64,000 bases of DNA from Maridesulfovibrio sp. (GCF_963677005.1 NZ_OY781616.1:2923001-2987000); one strand, 5' to 3'; positions 53,712 to 63,204 are shown, numbered from the stretch's first letter. Numbers and translations are program-made. The notes: generated by a model not told the origin, from the sequence alone.

Positions 53712-53737
53712 AAAAAAAAGGCCGCTCAAAAGCGGCC
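53712..53737 (-). terminator. Terminator after the epimerase gene
   Basis: GGCCGCT and AGCGGCC form a stem. Read on the minus strand it is followed by a run of eight T. It lies 22 bp beyond the stop. Confidence 0.85.
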
Positions 53738-53759
53738 CTTTATCATGACTAAGTTAAGC

Positions 53760-54767
53760 TTAGACCCCGTAGTATTCCCTGTACCAGGCAACGAACTTGG
53801 CAATGCCTTCTTCAATTGTCGTGCAAGGTTTAAAATCCACGTCACGGACAAGGTCATCCACATTGGCGTAGGTTGAAGGAACATCACCGGCCTGCAAAGG
53901 CATCATGTTCTTTTCCGCTTTCTTGCCGATACACTCCTCCAGCACTTCTATGTAGCGCATAAGCTCTGTGGGCTGGTTGTTGCCGATGTTATAGATTCTG
54001 AAAGGCGCAGGGCTCGATCCCGGATCAGGTTTATCCCCAGTCCAGTCAGGATTGGGTTTTGCAGTATTTTTCATCACCCGCACAACACCTTCGACAATGT
54101 CATCAATGTAGGTGAAGTCGCGAAGCATTTTTCCGTGGTTGAAAACATTGATCGGTTTATCTTCAAATATGGCTTTGGTAAAAAGGAAAAGCGCCATATC
54201 CGGTCTGCCCCAGGGTCCATAAACAGTAAAGAAACGAAGCCCGGTGGTGGGAATGTTGAACAGATGGCTGTAGGAATGGGCCATAAGCTCATTGGATTTC
54301 TTGGTAGCCGCGTACATGCTTATAGGGTGATCCACATTATCGTGGATGCTGAAAGGCATGGAGGTATTAAGCCCGTAAACAGAACTGGATGAGGCGTAAA
54401 CAAGATGCTCAACGCCGTTATGTCTGCAACCTTCCAGAATGTTCATGAACCCGACCACATTGGAATCAATGTATGCCTGAGGATTCTGGAGCGAATACCG
54501 TACACCTGCCTGCGCTGCCAGGTTGACAACATGGGTAAATTTTTCTTCAGCAAAAAGCTTTTCCATGGCCGGGCGGTCTGCCATATCCATGAACGCAAAT
54601 TTGAAATTGGGGTTGTCTTCGACCTGTTTCAATCTGTTTTTCTTAACGTTTACATCATAATAATCATTAAGAATATCCAGGCCGACAACTTCATGACCTT
54701 CACCGAGAAGGCGGCGGGAAAGATGAAAACCGATAAAACCGGCTGCTCCCGTTACAAGGACTTTCAT
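53760..54767 (-). CDS. NAD-dependent epimerase, UDP-glucuronate 4-epimerase-like
   Basis: The 335-residue short-chain enzyme has the Rossmann [10 protein letters not shown], the catalytic YxxxK pair in [11 protein letters not shown] and a Ser in ASSSSVYG. The sequence fits the UDP-glucuronate/UDP-galacturonate 4-epimerase group (CapI type), with [16 protein letters not shown] and [13 protein letters not shown]. It provides sugar nucleotide for surface polysaccharide. Its ATG overlaps the slipin stop by one base (TAATG), so they are translationally coupled, though the functions seem unrelated. Confidence 0.9.
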   Translation of the reverse strand: MKVLVTGAAGFIGFHLSRRLLGEGHEVVGLDILNDYYDVNVKKNRLKQVEDNPNFKFAFMDMADRPAMEKLFAEEKFTHVVNLAAQAGVRYSLQNPQAYIDSNVVGFMNILEGCRHNGVEHLVYASSSSVYGLNTSMPFSIHDNVDHPISMYAATKKSNELMAHSYSHLFNIPTTGLRFFTVYGPWGRPDMALFLFTKAIFEDKPINVFNHGKMLRDFTYIDDIVEGVVRVMKNTAKPNPDWTGDKPDPGSSPAPFRIYNIGNNQPTELMRYIEVLEECIGKKAEKNMMPLQAGDVPSTYANVDDLVRDVDFKPCTTIEEGIAKFVAWYREYYGV

Positions 54768-55549
54768 TACTTATTGCTCTCGTCGTTTTTGTCTATTGCC
54801 TCCCCCCTGCCGCTTAACGGTGCCAACATCTTAAATAAATCAAGAGGGAGAGGGATTATTGTGGAAGATTTTCCTTCAGCAGACATTTCTCGCAGCGTCT
54901 GCAAATATCTGAGTTGCAACGCTTCCGGGTGAGTAGAAATTATGGATGCGGCTTCAGAAAGCTTGCCTGCCGCCTGATACTCACCCTGCGCGTTGATGAC
55001 CTTGGCCCTGCGTTCCCGCTCAGCCTCGGCCTGCTTAGCCATCGCCCTCTGCATTTCCTGCGGAAGATCGATGTACTTGAGCTCGACAGTACTTACCTTT
55101 ATGCCCCACGGATCAGTGTGGGCATCAAGAATTTCCTGAATTTCGCTGTTCACTTTGTCTCGTTTGGAAAGCAACTCGTCAAGCTCAACGCCTCCACATA
55201 CGCTACGCAAGGTGGTTTGCGCAAGCTGAGATGTGGCGAACATAAAATCCTCCACCTCCAGAATGGCCTTTGTAGGATCAATGACCCGGAAATAAACGAC
55301 CGCATTAACCTTGACGCTTACGTTATCACGGGTGATCACATCCTGATGCGGAACATCCAGAGTCAGTATACGCAGGGAAACACGCACCATCCTGTCAACC
55401 ACAGGAATCAGGATTATCAGCCCGGGACCCTTGGCATTTATTACCCGTCCGAGCCGAAAAATCACCCCGCGCTCATATTCGTTCAGGACCTTCAACGATG
55501 TGATCAGGAGAAACAGTATAATCAACACCGGTGGAATAATAAAAGTCAC
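54767..55549 (-). CDS. Slipin/stomatin-type SPFH membrane protein
   Basis: The 260-residue protein has an N-terminal membrane helix (about 1-20) and an SPFH domain (about 20-190) typical of bacterial stomatin: [24 protein letters not shown] and VDLP-like [19 protein letters not shown] short C-terminal stretch ([12 protein letters not shown]) resembles the substrate site cut by NfeD proteases in archaea. The NfeD gene ends 29 bp upstream, the classic pair. It probably organises a membrane microdomain. Confidence 0.92.
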   Translation of the reverse strand: MTFIIPPVLIILFLLITSLKVLNEYERGVIFRLGRVINAKGPGLIILIPVVDRMVRVSLRILTLDVPHQDVITRDNVSVKVNAVVYFRVIDPTKAILEVEDFMFATSQLAQTTLRSVCGGVELDELLSKRDKVNSEIQEILDAHTDPWGIKVSTVELKYIDLPQEMQRAMAKQAEAERERRAKVINAQGEYQAAGKLSEAASIISTHPEALQLRYLQTLREMSAEGKSSTIIPLPLDLFKMLAPLSGRGEAIDKNDESNK

Positions 55550-55578
55550 TTCGGACCTCCGTAAATTTTATATGATCA

Positions 55579-56880
55579 TTATTTTCTTACAACGCTCAAG
55601 GTAAGACCGTTAATATCAGTTATGATCACCTCTGTCCCTATTTCAAGTCCGCACGCTTCAAAACACTCAGCGCTCCAGATTTCTCCGCGGACCCTGATTT
55701 TGAGCCGATGACCGTCACATTCAAAAACCTCTCCGGTAAGGCCTACCATGGTTTTACGACCCGTCTGATGGTTACGCAGCTGCGCACGGACCACAAGAAA
55801 AACAAGCGCTACCGCACACGCGGAGAATGACAAAACTGCGCCTAAAACAGTTGCCAACGGGACCTGGCTGATTTCTCCATCTTTGAATAGAATCATTGAT
55901 CCTACAAGCATTGCGGCGGCAGCAGAAAAACTCAGCAACCCGTAACTGGTAATAAACACTTCAAGCACGAAAAGCACTGCACCGAAGAAAATCAACAAAA
56001 TTCCGGCCGCATTTGTCGGCAGGATCGACAATGCATATAATCCCGTCAACAGGCAAAAACCGCCCACCACACCAGGAACCACCGCTCCGGGATGTATAAA
56101 CTCGATGAGCAGGCAGAAGAACCCGGCAACAAGCAGGAGATAAGCCACCTGCGGATCAAGAAGCCAGGAAAGGACGGAATAGCTGAACCCGGCATCAAAA
56201 GAGAAAATACGAATATCCTGCGGCGAAAACCGGAGCCGCCCCTCGGGAGTATCAATGCCCCGTGCTCCGAGCTGCTCAAGAAAATCGTCCACTGAGACAG
56301 CCAGAAAATCAACCGCGTTAATGGTCACCGCCTGTTTGGCTTCCACACTATCACCCTGCTCAACCGTTGCGGCATACCAATCGGCATTGCGCCCCCGTTC
56401 CTGTGCAATGCCCCTTATAAACCAGGCCATATCATTGGTAACCTTTCTGGCCATGGTCTCCGGCAGATCATCACCGGAAACGGATACCGGGCTGGCTGCT
56501 CCAAGCGTTGTGCCCGGGGCCATGGCCGCGACCTGCGCCGCAGCCACAAGAAAGGTACCGGCAGATGCAGCCTTTGCACCGGAAGGGCCTACCCATATGC
56601 ACACCGGTTTTTCTGCGGACATGATTATCCTGACCATTTCCCGCATGGAATCGCCAAGACCTCCGGGAGTGTCCAGCCTGAGCAGTATTATCCGGCTGTC
56701 GTCATTTTCAGCCTGCCGGACAAGCCCCTCAAGCATGCGCACCTGCGCCGGGCTTATACCTCCTTCCATCTGCGCATAAAGAACATTTATCTGCTCGGCA
56801 AAGACGGATGCAGGCAAAATGCTCATGAATAGCATCAGAAAAACTATTACTACTTTTTTATGAGTACCGAATCCGTTCAT
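55579..56880 (-). CDS. NfeD-family membrane serine protease
   Basis: The 433-residue protein has a signal peptide, a ClpP-like protease domain (about 30-240) with RLDTPGGLGDSM and SGAKAASAGTFLVAAA whose Ser is the nucleophile, then four hydrophobic helices (about 235-370) and a C-terminal OB-like NfeD domain (about 385-430). It is the long NfeD type that works with the stomatin-like protein of the next gene. The Lys partner of the catalytic dyad is not placed with certainty. Confidence 0.92.
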   Translation of the reverse strand: MNGFGTHKKVVIVFLMLFMSILPASVFAEQINVLYAQMEGGISPAQVRMLEGLVRQAENDDSRIILLRLDTPGGLGDSMREMVRIIMSAEKPVCIWVGPSGAKAASAGTFLVAAAQVAAMAPGTTLGAASPVSVSGDDLPETMARKVTNDMAWFIRGIAQERGRNADWYAATVEQGDSVEAKQAVTINAVDFLAVSVDDFLEQLGARGIDTPEGRLRFSPQDIRIFSFDAGFSYSVLSWLLDPQVAYLLLVAGFFCLLIEFIHPGAVVPGVVGGFCLLTGLYALSILPTNAAGILLIFFGAVLFVLEVFITSYGLLSFSAAAAMLVGSMILFKDGEISQVPLATVLGAVLSFSACAVALVFLVVRAQLRNHQTGRKTMVGLTGEVFECDGHRLKIRVRGEIWSAECFEACGLEIGTEVIITDINGLTLSVVRK

Positions 56881-57186
56881 GCGAAACTCCTGCCCTTAAA
56901 TCATCCTGCACATGGATTCAGACATGGCAGAAATTATCCTTACTCGGCTCAATCCTGAAAATGATGCAAGATGAATCCGTTGGCGCCATTCATCGAGCAC
57001 CAACAAAAACCAGCGCCAGAGACTGAGCTTTTAAAGACAATAGCACCAATTACCCAAGGGCAGAAGTTTTTTGAGTCTTTGAAACGGAGACAAAACTGTC
57101 GGTTCCGGAACAGCGGAACAGACTATAACTGATAGGTAAGTCATGAGAACAGGATGCTCAGCTAGGGCAGAAATGCGGAAAACAGA
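56881..57186. other. 306-bp intergenic region
   Basis: No gene, RNA or repeat is recognised. A short palindrome GTTCCGGAAC lies at 57102-57111. The stretch presumably holds the NfeD promoter on the minus strand, but I could not place it. Confidence 0.4.
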
Positions 57187-57951
57187 TCAGAACAGGGGCA
57201 GCCGCAAAAGGGAGATGCAGAGCAACTGCTGCTCTTCCGGAGGAAGGGTCTTTAAAAAATCCGGATCATTGAGCATGACCAGTTGGATATTGTCCACATG
57301 CACAGTCGATGCTCCCGGAGGCGCAGACGGTGCGAGCAGTTCGCGGGCCTCATCGCCGAAGCAGGCAACGAATTTAACGCCGTAGGATCGGACCCCGTTC
57401 CAGAAAACATCGGGACTGCCCTCAAGGGAACTCCCGTTCCATGTAGTACAGGGCCAGAAAGAAATCGCGCCCTTAGGCAGCCCCATATAGCCGATCAGCG
57501 ACTGGAAAAGTTTCCTGCGCTGCGCATCCGCCTGACCGGACAGGTCCTGTGCCAGTTGGGCGTAAGTCCAAAAAATCTGCAGACGCGGGGTAATGCGCTC
57601 GGCAAGTTTGCTCCACGGCTCCGGCCATGAACACGGCTCCGGGAAGTTGACCTTTGCAGAAGCCGGCGAAGGCTTCCTGACCGGTACGCGGGAAGGCCGG
57701 GCCGGAGGTGTCGGCTGACGGAATCCCTGCCGGTCTGAACTCCCGCTTCCGGCAGAAACAGGCTGTGCAGGGGTCTGCACAGGTTTTTCAGGCATAGGCG
57801 CAGGACTCTTTTGCACGGCAGGACGCGATGCAGAAGAAGGAGCAGCCGGTGAAAGATCGGGAAGCGCTTCCTTGAAAAGAAACTGCAGGCCGTTCTGATA
57901 CCACGGACGAGCCGATTCAAGAACGTTCAGTTCAGCAGAAGGTGATCCCAT
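57187..57951 (-). CDS. Proline-rich protein of unknown function downstream of coaBC
   Basis: The 254-residue protein has a Pro/Ser-rich linker (about 35-105) and a compact C-terminal half (about 110-254) with WSKLAERITPRLQIFWTYAQLAQDLSG, GLPKGAISFWPC and GVKFVACFGDEARELL. I do not recognise the family. The ATG at 57951 overlaps the coaBC end by 25 bp, in another frame, so the two are co-transcribed. No ribosome-binding site is visible inside coaBC, and an alternative start cannot be excluded. Confidence 0.7.
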   Translation of the reverse strand: MGSPSAELNVLESARPWYQNGLQFLFKEALPDLSPAAPSSASRPAVQKSPAPMPEKPVQTPAQPVSAGSGSSDRQGFRQPTPPARPSRVPVRKPSPASAKVNFPEPCSWPEPWSKLAERITPRLQIFWTYAQLAQDLSGQADAQRRKLFQSLIGYMGLPKGAISFWPCTTWNGSSLEGSPDVFWNGVRSYGVKFVACFGDEARELLAPSAPPGASTVHVDNIQLVMLNDPDFLKTLPPEEQQLLCISLLRLPLF

Positions 57952-59138
57952 ATGCGCCACGCTATTTCGGTTTTGGGAAGGTTCGGCCACTCTTCGGAGC
58001 GCCCTGCCCTGTCCAGAACATAAACGGAGTTGGTAGATGCTCCGAACCCGGCCCCCGGGAGATTGACCGGATTGGCAACTATCATGTCCAGATTCTTGCG
58101 CTCAAGCTTGCCCCGTGCTGCTTCCATTATATTGGAAGTTTCTGCTGCAAATCCGATCAGTTGCTGATCTTCACGCTTAATCGAGCCAAGAGTCTTCAGG
58201 ATGTCCGGGTTGCATTCGAATTCGACCCCAAGAGAACTCCTGCCCTCTTTCTTGAATTTGCCCTCCCCGTGAGGAACGGGTTTGAAGTCGGCGACGGCAG
58301 CGGTCAGACATCCGGTGTTGCAGACAGGCCAGACATCCATGCTGGCATCAAACATCTGCTGTGCCGAATCAACTCTGATCACCTCGACATCATCGGGAAA
58401 CCACCAGTTGACCGGACCGGAAACAACGGTGACCTTTGCCCCGCGCAGCCATGCTGCCATGGCAATACTTGCGCCCATCATACCGGAAGAGGGATTGGAC
58501 CAGAAACGTACAGCATCCCATTTTTCACGGGTAGGTCCGAGAGTGATCAGCACATGCCTGTCGCTCATGTCATCGGGAGCAACGGCTCTGAGTCCTGCGG
58601 CATAAATCGCTTCCAGAGGAGCCATGCGCCCTTTCCCATGATCGCCGCAGGCCACGTCTCCGCAGTCGGGACCGATAAATTCAACCCCGCGCCCGGCAAG
58701 CACGCTGCAGTTATCCACTGTGGCCGGAGCATCCCACATGGCCGGGTTCATAGCCGGGGCGACCAGCTTTCTGCCGCGAAAGGCCAAAGACTGGCAGGAA
58801 AGCATTTCATCGGCCAGTCCGTGGGCCATTCTGGCAAGCATGGAAGCCGTAGCCGGGACGATGAGCATGGCATCGGCAGCCTGTCCAGGTTCCAGATGAC
58901 CGAAGGTATCGTCCAGGGTCGGGAACATTCTTTCCCAGACCTTGAAAGCGCCAAGGGCCTCAAAACTGAGGCCCTTGATAAATTCCTGCGCACCGTCTGT
59001 AAGTGTTACACTGACCTCTATCCCGGCCTTGCGGAACATGCGCAGCAGGTCAAGAGACTTGTAGGCTGCTACCGACCCGCACACACCCAGATGGATACGC
59101 TTTCCTAAAAAACAGTCGAAATTCAGATGTTCATTCAT
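57927..59138 (-). CDS. coaBC: Phosphopantothenoylcysteine decarboxylase/phosphopantothenate-cysteine ligase
   Basis: The 403-residue bifunctional enzyme makes 4'-phosphopantetheine for coenzyme A. The N-terminal flavoprotein half (about 1-190) has GVCGSVAAYKSLDL and PAMNPAMW, the CoaC substrate-binding motif. The CoaB half (about 195-400) starts HVLITLGPTREKWDAVRFWSNPSSG. CoaB uses CTP to join cysteine to phosphopantothenate. The start overlaps the previous lipoprotein stop by one base. A neighbouring small gene overlaps its 3' end. Confidence 0.95.
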   Translation of the reverse strand: MNEHLNFDCFLGKRIHLGVCGSVAAYKSLDLLRMFRKAGIEVSVTLTDGAQEFIKGLSFEALGAFKVWERMFPTLDDTFGHLEPGQAADAMLIVPATASMLARMAHGLADEMLSCQSLAFRGRKLVAPAMNPAMWDAPATVDNCSVLAGRGVEFIGPDCGDVACGDHGKGRMAPLEAIYAAGLRAVAPDDMSDRHVLITLGPTREKWDAVRFWSNPSSGMMGASIAMAAWLRGAKVTVVSGPVNWWFPDDVEVIRVDSAQQMFDASMDVWPVCNTGCLTAAVADFKPVPHGEGKFKKEGRSSLGVEFECNPDILKTLGSIKREDQQLIGFAAETSNIMEAARGKLERKNLDMIVANPVNLPGAGFGASTNSVYVLDRAGRSEEWPNLPKTEIAWRIWDHLLLN

Positions 59139-59632
59139 TACTGGATATTCTGTTCCTGCACCCCGCTTGGATCGCGCAGAGCGTCAGACTTCATTTCAAC
59201 GGCATAGATTTCCACTTCGGTATTATACGAACCGTCGAAAATTCTGACCGTGCAGCTTTTATATGGTTTGGTGAAGGACAGGGTGGACACGGTGGAGGTT
59301 ATGGAGCGTTCCTTGGTCCAGTTGTCCTTGGCCATCTGGTTCACGAAAAAGTCGATCAGGCTCTGGTTTTCCACCCGGCCTTTCAGGACGATCTTACCGT
59401 ACTTGAAAGACTGGTCTTCAGCAACATAAGACTGGTCAGGGACCCTGCTCAACTCGTTGGGAACAGCAATATCATCAAACTCAGTGTAGGGAACAAATTC
59501 CTCGTAGCTTTCGGCAGCTCCGCCTGCAGTCGCGACAGCAGGCTCTTCGGAGCCGGAATTCTTGCCGGCCAGACATCCTGTAAGACCTACGAACAGCATG
59601 GAAACAATCAACATTTTTACGAAAGTCTTCAT
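59138..59632 (-). CDS. Lipoprotein of unknown function
   Basis: The 164-residue protein has the signal MKTFVKMLIVSMLFVGLTGC, so residue 20 would be lipidated. The mature part begins with a low-complexity Ser/Gly/Glu stretch and ends in a beta-alpha domain (about 75-150: YGKIVLKGRVENQSLIDFFVNQMAKDNWTKERS) of unknown function. Its stop overlaps the coaBC ATG. The gene's place before coaBC says little about its job. Confidence 0.8.
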   Translation of the reverse strand: MKTFVKMLIVSMLFVGLTGCLAGKNSGSEEPAVATAGGAAESYEEFVPYTEFDDIAVPNELSRVPDQSYVAEDQSFKYGKIVLKGRVENQSLIDFFVNQMAKDNWTKERSITSTVSTLSFTKPYKSCTVRIFDGSYNTEVEIYAVEMKSDALRDPSGVQEQNIQ

Positions 59633-59809
59633 ATAAAAATCCTCCGGTTTGATACCAAATGCATATTGAAATTCACGCCAGCAAGGCTGGACATCAGTTG
59701 TCTTCCTTCATACAGACTGCACATTCATAAATTATAATCCGCATGTTTTCTAGACTTTATCTACATCCGGCAGCAATAAAAATCAAACCGGACCAGACCG
59801 GTCTCCGGA

Positions 59810-60493
59810 TCAGGACTGATTCTTAAGCTTCTTTATCTTGTCCAGAAAATAATTCTCCATGTCCCGGCGGTCCTTGCGCAAACGCATCAACTCCGCTTCC
59901 ATAATTTCCAGCTTATTCTTGAGCGAAGTGTTTTCCTGCGCCAGTTCGGCCGTGGCCACTTCAAGCTCCACATCCTTCTGCTCCAGGGCATTGGTTCGCT
60001 CATCGTACTCGTCGGTAATGGCCCGAATATCGAGCTGCGGGAGGGCCTTGATTTTTTTCTGGCTGCGGGCAAGAAGAACAAAGGCTTTTTTGAGCTTGTA
60101 AATATCCTCGCGCTGCTCTTCTATTATTGACTTTTGATCGGCAATAACTTCAAGTGAGCGGCTCATCTTGTCCATCATTTCTGCAAAAGCTCCGCTAAGC
60201 TCGGCCTGCAGATTCATGGAAGGCTGAACCGGTACCCCCCGTTCGGACGGGCTGATCTCGATAGTGCGCGGAAACTCGGCTCGAAGTTCCTGCTCTATTT
60301 CCGTGGTGACCATGCCCTCGTTGTACAGGGTTACTATCCGCTTGAAAATTTCCACTGCGGAATCGGGATATTTTGTGACCCTCCCCATTTTTTTACTGGG
60401 GAGAAAATCCTTGAACAGCGAAGCGTAACGCCGGGCTGTCGGGGCTGGAATCATCGTTATTTTAGATATTTCTGCAACAGATAACCATTTCAT
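59810..60493 (-). CDS. MerR-type helix-turn-helix protein with long coiled coil
   Basis: The 227-residue protein starts with a MerR-like winged helix (about 1-70): WLSVAEISKITMIPAPTARRYASLF. A low-complexity region follows, then a long coiled coil (about 110-227) with EVIADQKSIIEEQREDIYKLKKAFVLLARSQKK and NALEQKDVELEVATAELAQENTSLKNKLE. The ATG at 60493 gives a MerR-style start; a longer frame to 60589 has poor initiation. It may be a DNA-binding architectural or regulatory protein. It is divergent from queA. Confidence 0.8.
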   Translation of the reverse strand: MKWLSVAEISKITMIPAPTARRYASLFKDFLPSKKMGRVTKYPDSAVEIFKRIVTLYNEGMVTTEIEQELRAEFPRTIEISPSERGVPVQPSMNLQAELSGAFAEMMDKMSRSLEVIADQKSIIEEQREDIYKLKKAFVLLARSQKKIKALPQLDIRAITDEYDERTNALEQKDVELEVATAELAQENTSLKNKLEIMEAELMRLRKDRRDMENYFLDKIKKLKNQS

Positions 60494-60641
60494 AAAAACA
60501 ATCCGGTGTTCATGATCAACGTGAGAATCAGGCAAGGTGCCTGACCGGACAATCAAAGAACAAACACAGCATCGGCGCGCCGTTACCATGCCTGCTGCAA
60601 AGATTCTTATCAGATTATCACCAATAAAGAAAACTGAAAAT

Positions 60642-61730
60642 ATGAACGTTACAGAACAGGATTATTTCCTCAAAAGCTACGACTTCGAACTCCCGGAAAA
60701 TCAGATCGCCCAGTGCCCGGCTGTACAGCGGCACGGCTCGCGACTGATGGTTCTGGATCGCAACACGGGTGAATCCGATATCCGGTCCTTCACCGATATT
60801 GTAGACCTGCTGCCGGAAGGCACCCTGCTGGTCGCCAACAACTCCAAGGTAATACCGGCACGCATATTCGGTAAAAAACCTACCGGCGGACGGGTTGAAT
60901 TCCTGCTGCTGACCCCCCTGCCGCTTATCAAACCGGAACAGGACGCTCAGGGACGCATAAAAGCCGTAGTCAGGGGATTGCTCAGGGCCTCCAAGGGACC
61001 GAAAACGGGCGAAAAAATTCTCTTTGAATCAGGAATGGAACTTACCGTGCTGGGCAAGGGAGATTTCGGTCTTTCCGATGTGGAACTGAGCTGGACCGGG
61101 GACCTCAAAACCATTTTCGAGACCTGGGGAAACATTCCCCTGCCCCCCTACATCCGCAGGGCCGCAGACGAAACGGACAGTGACCGTTACCAGACTCTTT
61201 ACGCGTGTGACGAAAAGGCCGGTTCGGTTGCAGCTCCCACTGCGGGACTCCATTTTTCCGAAGAAATCAACCGCAAGCTCCGGTCCAAAGGCATCGAAAG
61301 AGCCGAGGTCACTCTTTATGTAGGTTACGGCACCTTCAGCCCGGTCCGGGCCGAAGATATCCGCAACCATGAAATGCACCGGGAATACATTGAAATACCG
61401 GACGAAACCGCAAGCGCAATACTCAAAGCAAAAGCTGAAGGCCGACCGGTAGTAGCCGTGGGCACCACCTCGGCCAGAACACTGGAAGGAGCCTTCCAAC
61501 AGACCGGACAAGTGTGCGAATTTCGTGGTGAAACCGATATCTTCATCTACCCAGGATTCGAATTCAAAGTGGTGGACCGGATGCTGACCAATTTTCATTT
61601 GCCGGAATCGTCCCTTATAATTATGATATCCGCTCTTGCCGGCAGGGATAACGTGCTCAGGGCATACAAAAAAGCGGTGGAGAACGGATTCAGATTCTTC
61701 TCCTACGGCGACTCCATGTATATTAAATAG
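60642..61730 (+). CDS. queA: S-adenosylmethionine:tRNA ribosyltransferase-isomerase
   Basis: The 362-residue enzyme adds the epoxycyclopentane unit of queuosine to tRNA. Motifs are YDFELPENQIAQ, RLMVLDR, LVANNSKVIPARIFG, GTFSPVRAEDIRNHEMH, VAVGTTSARTLEG and TDIFIYPGFEFKVVD. The ATG at 60642 gives the usual N-terminus; an in-frame ATG at 60537 would add 35 unrelated residues. No strong Shine-Dalgarno is visible. A terminator lies about 130 bp downstream, before the ferredoxin-oxidoreductase operon. Confidence 0.95.
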   Translation: MNVTEQDYFLKSYDFELPENQIAQCPAVQRHGSRLMVLDRNTGESDIRSFTDIVDLLPEGTLLVANNSKVIPARIFGKKPTGGRVEFLLLTPLPLIKPEQDAQGRIKAVVRGLLRASKGPKTGEKILFESGMELTVLGKGDFGLSDVELSWTGDLKTIFETWGNIPLPPYIRRAADETDSDRYQTLYACDEKAGSVAAPTAGLHFSEEINRKLRSKGIERAEVTLYVGYGTFSPVRAEDIRNHEMHREYIEIPDETASAILKAKAEGRPVVAVGTTSARTLEGAFQQTGQVCEFRGETDIFIYPGFEFKVVDRMLTNFHLPESSLIIMISALAGRDNVLRAYKKAVENGFRFFSYGDSMYIK

Positions 61731-61857
61731 CGTGGTTGACGCATTACCGTTGTTTAGACTGAAAAATTTGCACCTGAGCGCAAATAATTATACGCTGCTG
61801 CACAACGGCCACTTTTTTGTGCGCTGTAAACACTGGAACAAAGACTCATTGGACCCG

Positions 61858-61880
61858 GCCCGCGTTACAACGGGCTTTTT
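61858..61880 (+). terminator. Stem-loop terminator between queA and kor genes
   Basis: GCCCG (61858-61862) pairs with CGGGC (61871-61875), followed by TTTTT. Confidence 0.6.
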
Positions 61881-61904
61881 CTGTCACGGTAACAGGAGTT
61901 TAGG

Positions 61905-62135
61905 ATGTCACGAGTAGAATTTTTGGAAGAACGGTGCAAAGGCTGCCTGCTCTGTACCACCGTCTGTCCAAAACAGATCATAAGGCAATCCGACCGATTC
62001 AATCAGCACGGCTACAAAGTTGCTGAAGTACCGGCCGAGGAAATGGAAAAGTGTACGGGATGTACTTCCTGCGCGCTGATCTGTCCGGATCTGGCAATCC
62101 GGGTTTACAGAACCCCCAAGGCCAAAGGAGAATAG
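61905..62135 (+). CDS. korD: Ferredoxin-type subunit of a 2-oxoacid:ferredoxin oxidoreductase
   Basis: The 76-residue polyferredoxin has two [4Fe-4S] motifs: CKGCLLCTTVCP (about residue 11) and CTGCTSCALICP (about 50). It transfers electrons from the catalytic subunits to a ferredoxin. AACAGGAG stands before the ATG. The alpha subunit follows after one base, and the order delta-alpha-beta-gamma is that of 2-oxoglutarate oxidoreductases of the OorDABC type. Substrate identity (2-oxoglutarate versus branched-chain) is not settled by sequence alone. Confidence 0.88.
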   Translation: MSRVEFLEERCKGCLLCTTVCPKQIIRQSDRFNQHGYKVAEVPAEEMEKCTGCTSCALICPDLAIRVYRTPKAKGE

Positions 62136-62136
62136 T

Positions 62137-63204
62137 ATGGCTAAAAATGGCGAAAAGCTTTTTATCAAAGGCAATGAGGCTATCTCCCGCGGCGCTATAG
62201 CAGCCGGCCTTAAATGCTACTTCGGCTACCCCATTACCCCGCAGAACGATATTCCGGAATATATGTCCGCAGCACTGCCCAAAGCCGGAGGCGAATTCGT
62301 CCAGGCCGAAAGCGAAGTTGCTGCCGCGAACATGCTCATCGGCGCCGCCGCATGCGGAGTGCGCTGCATGACATCCTCCTCCAGTCCGGGCGTTTCCCTC
62401 AAGCAGGAAGCCATTTCCTACCTTGCAGGAAGCCAGCTTCCGGCGGTTATAGTCAACATGAACCGCGGGGGACCGGGACTCGGTGATATCGGCCCCAGCC
62501 AGGGTGATTATTTCCAGTCCACCAGAGGAGGCGGACACGGGGACTACCGTACCCTCGTTCTGGCCCCCGGAACCTGTCAGGAAGCCTATGATCTAGTGAT
62601 CGAAGCTTTCGATCTGGCCTTCAAATACCGCAATCCGGTCGTGATCCTCGGCGATGCCATCATCGGACAGATGAAGGAGCCGGTCACGACCTGGACACCG
62701 GAACCTAAAAGCGAAGACGAAGGCAAAGACTGGCGCATTGAAGGAGCAAAAGGACGCGATCACCGCATTCTCAAGTCCCTGTTCCTCAGCGAAGGCTCCC
62801 TTGCAGGACATCACATGGAACTGCAGGCCAAGTACGAGGCCATGGCGCAGAACACCAAACAGGAACTTTTTGAAACCGAAGACGCTGAACTTATCGTCGT
62901 TGCCTACGGTTCAATCGGCCGCATCGTTAAGAGCACAGTCAGAAAGCTGCGTGCGGAAGGCAAAAAGGTCGGACTGTTCCGTCCGGTCACCCTCTACCCC
63001 TTCCCCTCGGCAGAACTGAAAAAACTGGCCGATCAGGGTAAGAAATTCCTGACCATAGAACACAACCTCGGGCAGATGGTCGAAGACGTGCGCCTTTCCA
63101 TCCGCACCATTACCGACAGTGACTTTTTCGGGTTCATGCCCGGCAACCTGCCCACTCCCGACGACTTCGAGGAGCCCATCCTCAAAAGCCTTGGAGGGAA
63201 ATAG
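62137..63204 (+). CDS. korA: 2-oxoacid:ferredoxin oxidoreductase, alpha subunit
   Basis: The 355-residue subunit has the pyrimidine-binding fold: GLKCYFGYPITPQNDIPEYM, CMTSSSSPGVSLKQEAISYL and GDIGPSQGDYFQSTRGGGHGDY. The C-terminal transketolase-like part (about 240-340) has VAYGSIGRIVKSTVRKLRAEGKKVGLFRP. With the beta subunit it cleaves a 2-oxoacid with CoA to acyl-CoA, CO2 and reduced ferredoxin. The start overlaps the korD end by one base spacing, confirming a tight operon. Confidence 0.92.
   Translation: MAKNGEKLFIKGNEAISRGAIAAGLKCYFGYPITPQNDIPEYMSAALPKAGGEFVQAESEVAAANMLIGAAACGVRCMTSSSSPGVSLKQEAISYLAGSQLPAVIVNMNRGGPGLGDIGPSQGDYFQSTRGGGHGDYRTLVLAPGTCQEAYDLVIEAFDLAFKYRNPVVILGDAIIGQMKEPVTTWTPEPKSEDEGKDWRIEGAKGRDHRILKSLFLSEGSLAGHHMELQAKYEAMAQNTKQELFETEDAELIVVAYGSIGRIVKSTVRKLRAEGKKVGLFRPVTLYPFPSAELKKLADQGKKFLTIEHNLGQMVEDVRLSIRTITDSDFFGFMPGNLPTPDDFEEPILKSLGGK

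Larger units (their letters stand above)
53205..53759. other. 555-bp AT-rich intergenic region with parS
   Basis: No credible gene; a 66-codon minus frame (53529-53729) has no ribosome-binding site and an odd composition. The region holds parS (53249), a CGGTTTT/AAAACCG hairpin at 53559-53575 and the epimerase terminator at 53712. I saw no DnaA-box cluster that would mark an origin. Confidence 0.6.

Noticed and set aside
53529..53729. 66-codon minus frame in the parA-epimerase gap
   Set aside because: No ribosome-binding site and it overlaps the epimerase terminator.
53205..53759. Replication origin next to parA/parS
   Set aside because: No cluster of DnaA boxes and no dnaA, dnaN or gidA gene nearby.
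57942..59108. 388-codon plus frame opposite coaBC
   Set aside because: Antisense shadow; CoaBC motifs on the other strand are decisive.
61736..61760. TTGACG/TAGACT pair before the kor operon
   Set aside because: The spacer is only 13 bp, too short for a sigma-70 promoter.
61636..61917. 93-codon plus frame across the queA end
   Set aside because: It overlaps queA and a terminator and has no family features.
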